64,000 bases of DNA, from positions 708,417 through 772,416 of the forward strand of contig MNCI01018161.1 of assembly GCA_015680685.1 (NCBI GenBank), in the 5' to 3' direction. Shown in pieces: positions 58,477 to 64,000 of the stretch. The position numbers and the translations under genes are program-made. Every line of letters starts with the position of its first letter. Within the stretch, counting starts at the first letter, position 1. The stretch comes from Gnetum montanum (Eukaryota > Streptophyta > Gnetopsida > Gnetales > Gnetaceae). Below the pieces are notes generated by a model that saw only the letters and a list, made by a program, of their open reading frames with translations, did no database searches and was not told where the DNA came from.

Positions 58477-59469
58477 TGATGAGACATGATATTGCATGGG
58501 CTACGATATCGCGTACACGATATTGTGGTGCACCGTCATATCTATAAATGAGAGGTGGCTCTCCCTTGTTTCCTCATCCTAGACTAGAAGTAGGAAAACT
58601 CTGGCAGATTGATCACTCCAGAGATAGAATATTTTCCATGTGCCTGTAGTAGGAGTCCTAAAGTGAACGGATCTTTATTCAAACAACATTGTATTTGAAC
58701 ACAAGTTGTGTATGACAATAAAGATGAACTTCGTGGATAAACCTTGTAGTGCATGGAATAGGATTTTATTTATTATTATTTATTGCTTTCTCTTATTAAT
58801 GTGGAATGAGTACAACTTGATTACAAGCATCTAAGGATGTGTACGGATAGTCAAGGAATGGATGCTCATCGCAACACAGAATGAGTACGACTTGATTACG
58901 AGCATCTCAGTGTGACTACTTGGTAACATAGTGGCATATCTAGGATCTATGCTTGGTAATCCCAGTGGTAGTTGTGCACCAAGATGTGTATAGATAATCA
59001 AGGAATTGGCTGCTCAGCGCACTTAGGCTAGATTTGCTTTCTCAACCCTTTCCTCCTAGTTAAGTGCCTCAGTACGACCACTTCGAGCATGTGCGTTACA
59101 CATGGGATCCCAACAACAATTAGCATTTGGTAACCATGATTGCATTGGTTCAAGGTGTGTATGGTAAGTGGGAATGGATGTTGATGCTAGGTAATTTAGA
59201 CTTAGTTCATTAGTTAGAGTTAGTTAGTTTCTTCAACCTTTCACCTCGATAGCATGGGAGATAAAACATAAAAGACCATAAAAATCATATACCTTGGACT
59301 TACTTAACCATACACCATGACAACTACAAGTAAGTATGGGAAGATAATGAATGATTAACCCCAAGTTTTCCATGGGGCGTATAGGCACTTAGTCTGTGGA
59401 GTTTGACCGGATCACACATGCTACGCTCGTTTCGTATGGTTGAGTGTAGGGGTACCTTGCCACTCATCA
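58477..59469 (+). mobile_element. E5 5' LTR (993 bp)
   Basis: TGATGAGACATG...CACTCATCA. The TATA box is TATAAAT at 58543-58549, with GATATTG, CGATATCGCG and CGATATTG words just upstream (58488-58525). The middle holds two copies of an ATGAGTACRACTTGATTACRAGC block (near 58807 and 58882) and several AGTCAAGGAATGG-like words. The end matches 1-193. Confidence 0.88.
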
Positions 59470-59491
59470 TTGGCACTATTGTCGGGGACTA
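59470..59491 (+). promoter_or_regulatory. E5 primer-binding site
   Basis: TTGGCACTATTGTCGGGGAC directly after the LTR. A CpG-decayed TGGCGCCGTTGCCGGGG-type site, typical of Athila elements. Confidence 0.82.
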
Positions 59492-59610
59492 AGTGTTTGT
59501 GCACTAAATAGAACATAAAGGATATCACTCACATTGTTGGAAGCCTAAACGAACCTTCGGGTTAATTAAAGAAAAATTTATATAATAGTAAAATTAGCAC
59601 ACCGATAACA

Positions 59611-62080
59611 ATGTATTCTTCTCATAAGATCAAATCACCACCTAAGGACCATACACGAGATAGTTGGCAGCATAAAACACATAACCAAAATCAGCCAAGT
59701 CCTAAATAATACAAGATAGTCTATACTCATCCTGATGAGTATATTCCAAATTTTACTTTTATCCTCCATCAAGATGAATAGCTACGATGGAGAGATTTGC
59801 AAGGTAACATAGTGTTACCTCCAGATCATGTAGTTCCAAACATGCTTCTCCATACCTTGGCATAGATTGGCATGATAGAATTATATGCTGAATATGTTAT
59901 GAAAGATTTTGACTCAAGGGATTATTATCCCATAGAAGCACAACGTATGAGGGACTCAAGGTAGGAGAGCCAACATACACTATTGAAGGGTAAAGGTCCG
60001 CACATCCTTAGAGAAATAGGAGATGAGGAACCCCTTATAACGGGTTGTTTAGAAAATGATGTTCCCCCTCCTAACGATGGTGAGGAGGTTGGGTATCAGA
60101 ACCTACAATCAATGATACATAACCCTAGTTTTGATGCCCGTGAACACCAACTATTCGCAAAGGGAACAACAACTCATGATAAGAACGGGCACTTAGATCG
60201 TCACCATGATCAAGGTCGTAGCAGCCAAAGAGAAGGTAGGAAGCATCATCATGGTGATGGTTCTCCTTCCTCTTCTCCTTCATCTCATCACTCACCCTCT
60301 CCTTCCACATCTGGGTGCAACTAGCACGAGCATAATAGAGAGGATAAAAGTAAGAAAAATGAGAGACCTCGAAGAGAGAGAGGACAAGGGCATGAAAGAA
60401 GGGAAAGTAGGAAACAATGAAGACATCATAGGCATCATGAAAGAGACGATCATGAAGAACCCCTACTTGCGACCCAAAGTATGCTTGACATAACAGAGGT
60501 AGTTAGGATACCAACAAGGCATTTAAAAGATAGTCGAATTGAATGCTTAGACATGAACAACATCACATGATTTGAAGGGGGATACAATGTTGATCTGCAA
60601 CATCATTTACAGGCATTCCAGGATGCTTGTGCCTTGTAAAATAGAAAACGAGTGGCTGAATCTAAAGTTGTTTCCTAGGACACTCATCAAGGAAGTAGAG
60701 AGTTGGTACTAGTCCTTGGAACTAGAAACCATTAGGAGGTGGAGTACGATGTTAGAACTATTCAATGATAAATTTCAAACGTACTCCAAAGTGTCTAATT
60801 TACGTAAGCAGATCCAAGGATGAAAGCAAGGTACTCATGAACCCTTGGATGCTACCATGGCCCACTACTACACATTGTTACATCATTGCCCAGGCCATGG
60901 ATATGCTCAACGAGATCAACTTCGCCACATCATGGATGGGCTAAGGCATGAAACTAGAAGAACCCTTGGAACTTATGCCTAAGGGAGACTCTCACAACTT
61001 AGAGCCCATGAAGTACATAGTTTGTTGGAACAAGTAGAAAAAGAAGAAGGTAAGCTACACAAGAGGGAAAGTGTAGAAGAATACAACTGTGACCCCTCCC
61101 TTCAAAAGAAGGGAGTGAAATTTTCTGATGAGGAGGATGAGTCACCACTCGAAGAGTTGGTGAATAGAAAAACCTTGCTGATTCAAAAATTAATAACATA
61201 AGTATCAACTAGGATGGATCAATTCTGGTATCCCTTAGACTCAAGACTTGAAAGTGTCTTGAAAATCTTAGAAGAGTGTAAGGAGGAATGAAGTAGTGAC
61301 AAAGGTAAGACAAAGCGAAGAGATTCAGGCCCTACACATAACAAGGGTAAGGGAAAAATTCCTATCTCCGATGAAGTTGTGGATTCTAACACAGACGATG
61401 ATGGTGGATGTGAGATCTGCCAATATGATCATCCTAAGGGATGTTGTCCAATTATCTCACATCTACAGGAGTCTCGGGTGTATTCTCTTAATCCAAGACT
61501 TAACCAATGGAAAACACCTCGAAGGTTACCTTATTCCCAAGGTAATCCAAGGCAGTTCCACCAACCACTAATGTACTATCCAAGTGGAACTCCACCACAA
61601 CCCATCAGATAGCATCAGCAGTGGAAATACCTAGTGCCGACACAACAGTACCCTTACCGGCAGCCTAATCCTTATGGATATTATGTGCAGTAACTGGTTT
61701 CTCCAAGTGACTCTATGAGTCACACTACTTCCCAACGTCACTACCAAGTTCAGGGGTACTTTAGGAGGATTCCTTCTCCTCTGGAAGGCACCCCACATAC
61801 TTACCATCCTCCAACTCCATCCACACCTCTTTCACTTGTAGTTCCCACAACACCTCCTGCTCCAACAATGCAAGGGGAACTCCCTACTCAATCGCAGTAA
61901 CATAATGCTACGAGAGCTGTAAATATCCAAACTTTTGCTGGTTGTGACAACTATAAAAATAGAAGACCTTTCTTCAGAATCAAAAGCCTAGAAAATCTCT
62001 CGCAACAACAAGCGGTTGAGTCTAGGTACACTCCTCCATCATCTAACACTTCAGAGCACCCTTTAGTCCAACAGATCTTA
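59611..62080 (+). pseudogene. gag: E5 gag (Athila-like)
   Basis: Start at ATG 59611. Segments in order: YTHPDEYIPNFTFILHQD (near 59725), a His/Ser-rich basic region (60150-60330), and the capsid domain. The capsid first reads LQHHLQAFQDACAL in frame one (60590), then after a frameshift near 60660-60700 reads ELETIRRWSTMLELFNDKFQ and YYTLLHHCPGHGYAQRDQL. A zinc-finger-like CEICQYDHPKGCC (61409-61449) and a Pro-rich tail follow. The capsid wording (W...L...F..KF, then LL..CP.HG) is that of Athila. Several stops interrupt it. Confidence 0.88.
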
Positions 62081-62695
62081 ATGCATACGATTATGTTAAT
62101 GCATACCGTAACCAACTGGATCAAGGTAGGACACCTTCCCAGGAAACTAACTTATCCTGGAAGCCCCTTAATCTATTTACAAATCACCAGGAACAAATCA
62201 CATAAGGCTCTTCTTGACTCAGGTTCCAGAGTCAATTTAATATCACAAGAAATTTATCAAGCCTAGAACTTGCCCCAACTTAAGAAGAGCAACATCCAAC
62301 TAGAGCTGGTAGACTAGTCCATCACCATTCCCTTGGGATTGGTGGAGGACATTGTTAGCACTGTGTGTGGTTGGTCCTACCCAGCTGACTTCCTCGTGAT
62401 TGAAGTTAAGAACAATGAAGGGGACTTCCCAATTATAATGGGAAGGGCATGGATGAGTATAGTAGACACATGCCTTAGGATCCACGATATTTCCTGGGAG
62501 ATATCTAAGATAAGAATTTATGGAAAGATCGAGAAGAGGAAAGTTCCATGCATCACATACAATGATTCATCGGGTGATGACATGCAGGAAATGTCTCCAT
62601 GTAATAGGTGTGCTCTTGAAACTTTGAAAAAAAGATGCGTATATGTAGCAACCACACAAAAAGTAGTAGACACCCCATGGTTGATAACTACTTGA
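62081..62695 (+). pseudogene. pol: E5 aspartic protease and tail
   Basis: Reads KALLDSGSRVNLISQEIY (DSG at 62216-62224, active site kept), two stops, then PLGLVEDIVSTVCGWSYPAD and FPIIMGRAWMS. A 120-codon frame at 62333-62695 carries on into a basic tail. It aligns with E3 48699-49214. It is the last coding domain of E5. Confidence 0.88.
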
Positions 62696-63996
62696 AAGAG
62701 CAAAAAAATATGCATGGAATGAACTAAGGAGACAAACCATGCTAATAATGAAGGCATAGACACATTGGAATTTGAGCAATGCTAACTCCCAGCCCTCAAC
62801 CTAACATCATCAATTGTGAGGAGTTGGGAACTTCTATGAAATTCCAATAGATGTTCATTATTTTAGATCTCTCCCTTACAATTTAGTCATGGGAGATATG
62901 GCCACCTATGCTAATCATATGAGGTCCTTAGTTCTTTTTAGTTTTTTTTTACATGTTTTTATTTTCCACATTTTTGTTTTACATGTTTTTGTTCTCCACG
63001 TTTTTGTTTTACACATTTTTGTCTTACACGTTTTTTTTTTCACAATTTCTTTAACTTTTCTTGTTTTTTTTTACAACTTTCTTTAAACTTTTCTTGCTTT
63101 TATTTTTTGACATCGTTATATTTTTTCATTTTTTATGTGTTTGTGTGTGTGTGATCAATCTTGTTAGTTTGTCACCCAATAACTGTTCTTCGTGATGGTA
63201 TGAACTATTTTCATGTTGATTGCTCATGTTTGGTTTTTACCTTTAAGTCACGATGTTGATACGAAGGTATGTTTCTTTTGATATGACAAGCAATGAGTTT
63301 ACTTCATCCTTCCATCCACCAGTTTCTATGGTCTCTCTTGGCTTGGAAATGTATAGTCTCTCTTGGCACTTCTCAAACTAAGGAAGGACTCAAGGTTTGA
63401 AAATGGTGTGACTTCAAGAGAACTTGATTCTTTGGTGTTGGCCATTCTCTTAGGTGCTTAGGTGTTTTCTTCTTGAGTTTTCTTGCCATTTCAATGTTAC
63501 CCAATCATTGGGAAGCTGAGTTACTAAAAATACCAAAGTCTTTGCATGGTGTGATTCTCATGCATAAAAACACAAAACACAAAAAAAAAAGGCAAAGTGA
63601 GAATTTAAAGCATACCCCTTAGATGAAATAAATTTGGGCTATAAGCACTAGCTATGGAACCAAAAGTGTTCCCTCTAACTAAGGCCCTTCTCGCTTCCCA
63701 TTCTCTCCTTGCTTCATCGGAATGGTGCTGACTCTTGGAGAAGGCATTCTTGTTACTTCACGAGGATGGTTTGGCCACATGCATTAATGCAAAGTCACTG
63801 GAAGTGGCTTGTTTGAGGCCAGAGTTGGAATGAGATTTTCCAAGACACATTAATCATGAAACACACAAGGGTTTGTACAACACCTTGTTCTTTGGATTCC
63901 ATTCCATTCTTTTCTCTTCATACTTCTCTCCATTTTCACCTCATTGTCGGTTATATCATTAGTGTATATTTTGGTCGATACATTATTTTCTTTTAG
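62696..63996 (+). other. E5 3' untranslated region (directly after protease)
   Basis: From about 62880 the sequence matches, in reverse, the 3' untranslated region of E3 (44640-45540) and E4. The stretch 63680-63880 aligns with the E3 block 44460-44680. The 184 bp between protease and this region has no RT or integrase motif. Confidence 0.8.
62937..63090 (+). repeat. TTTTTGTTTTACA(C/T)G repeat tract
   Basis: About ten irregular 15-17-bp units. One plus frame reads it as FVLHV repeated, a trivial result of 15-bp units. The same tract, in reverse complement, is present in E2 (24540-24660), E3 (45400-45480) and E4 (51880-51970) at the same place after integrase. Confidence 0.78.
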
Positions 63997-64000
63997 GTAA

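Larger units (their letters stand above)
58477..63996 (+). mobile_element. E5: pol-less Athila-like element (runs off the window)
   Basis: Plus-strand: 5' LTR 58477-59469, PBS 59470-59491, gag 59611-62080, protease 62081-62485, then directly the 3' untranslated region (62880 to the window end). RT, RNase H and integrase, about 3.3 kb in E3, are absent. By comparison with E3 the 3' LTR should start about 1.1 kb past the window end. GTTAG at 58472-58476 is the expected target duplication. Confidence 0.88.

Noticed and set aside
62889-63086. Hydrophobic FVLHV repeat protein
   Set aside because: A product of 15-bp T-rich repeats in an untranslated region.

Overview
This window is plant nuclear DNA from a large, repeat-filled genome, and I see no ordinary cellular gene in it. 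The evidence is layer on layer of LTR retrotransposons with plant-type primer-binding sites, U3 TATA boxes, 5-bp target duplications, solo LTRs and gag/pol frames broken mostly by TAG/TAA/TGA. That stop pattern fits C-to-T decay of methylated DNA. The species cannot be named from the sequence. All homology statements are by eye from translations and sequence comparison; no database search was run.

Family A (Athila-like Ty3/gypsy) dominates. Its LTRs begin and end near TGATGA...TCATCA and its PBS is a decayed TGGCGCCGTTG-type site. Copies: an LTR end at 1-193; a solo LTR at 6393-7274 (TSD ATATG); E2, minus strand, 16815-38699 (TSD GTAGA); E3, minus, 43070-about 49745; E4, minus, about 49776-56497; and E5, plus, 58477 to beyond the window end, which has gag and protease but no RT or integrase.

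Family B (Tat-like Ty3/gypsy gag) appears twice with confidence. One copy is the young element N, 27386-34153, inserted in the pol of E2 with TSD ATGGA. The other is the old minus-strand copy B1, whose gag is cut in two by a pol-less copia-type element D (10381-14195); B1 was later invaded by E2 beside its probable PBS. A third block, about 17935-22655 inside E2, seems to be a decayed relative, with a coiled-coil antisense reading frame, an LTR-like promoter segment and a putative plant-transposon-domain-like reading frame.

Other content: a decayed copia gag-pol (2077-5500, minus) next to a copia-type LTR with PBS (1491-2076); a 1.6-kb solo LTR in E4 (53313-54921, TSD ATCAC); a probable chromovirus tail near 42150; several minisatellites; and AT-rich DNA with no recognisable genes.

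The most interesting item is element N. It has one long gag frame on the plus strand and no pol. Between gag and the 3' LTR it carries a separate antisense gene with two introns with good splice sites, a coiled-coil central exon and an acidic C-terminal exon. Inferred order of events from LTR divergence and nesting: B1, then D and E2 (LTR pairs differ at about one site in five), then N (about 6 percent).
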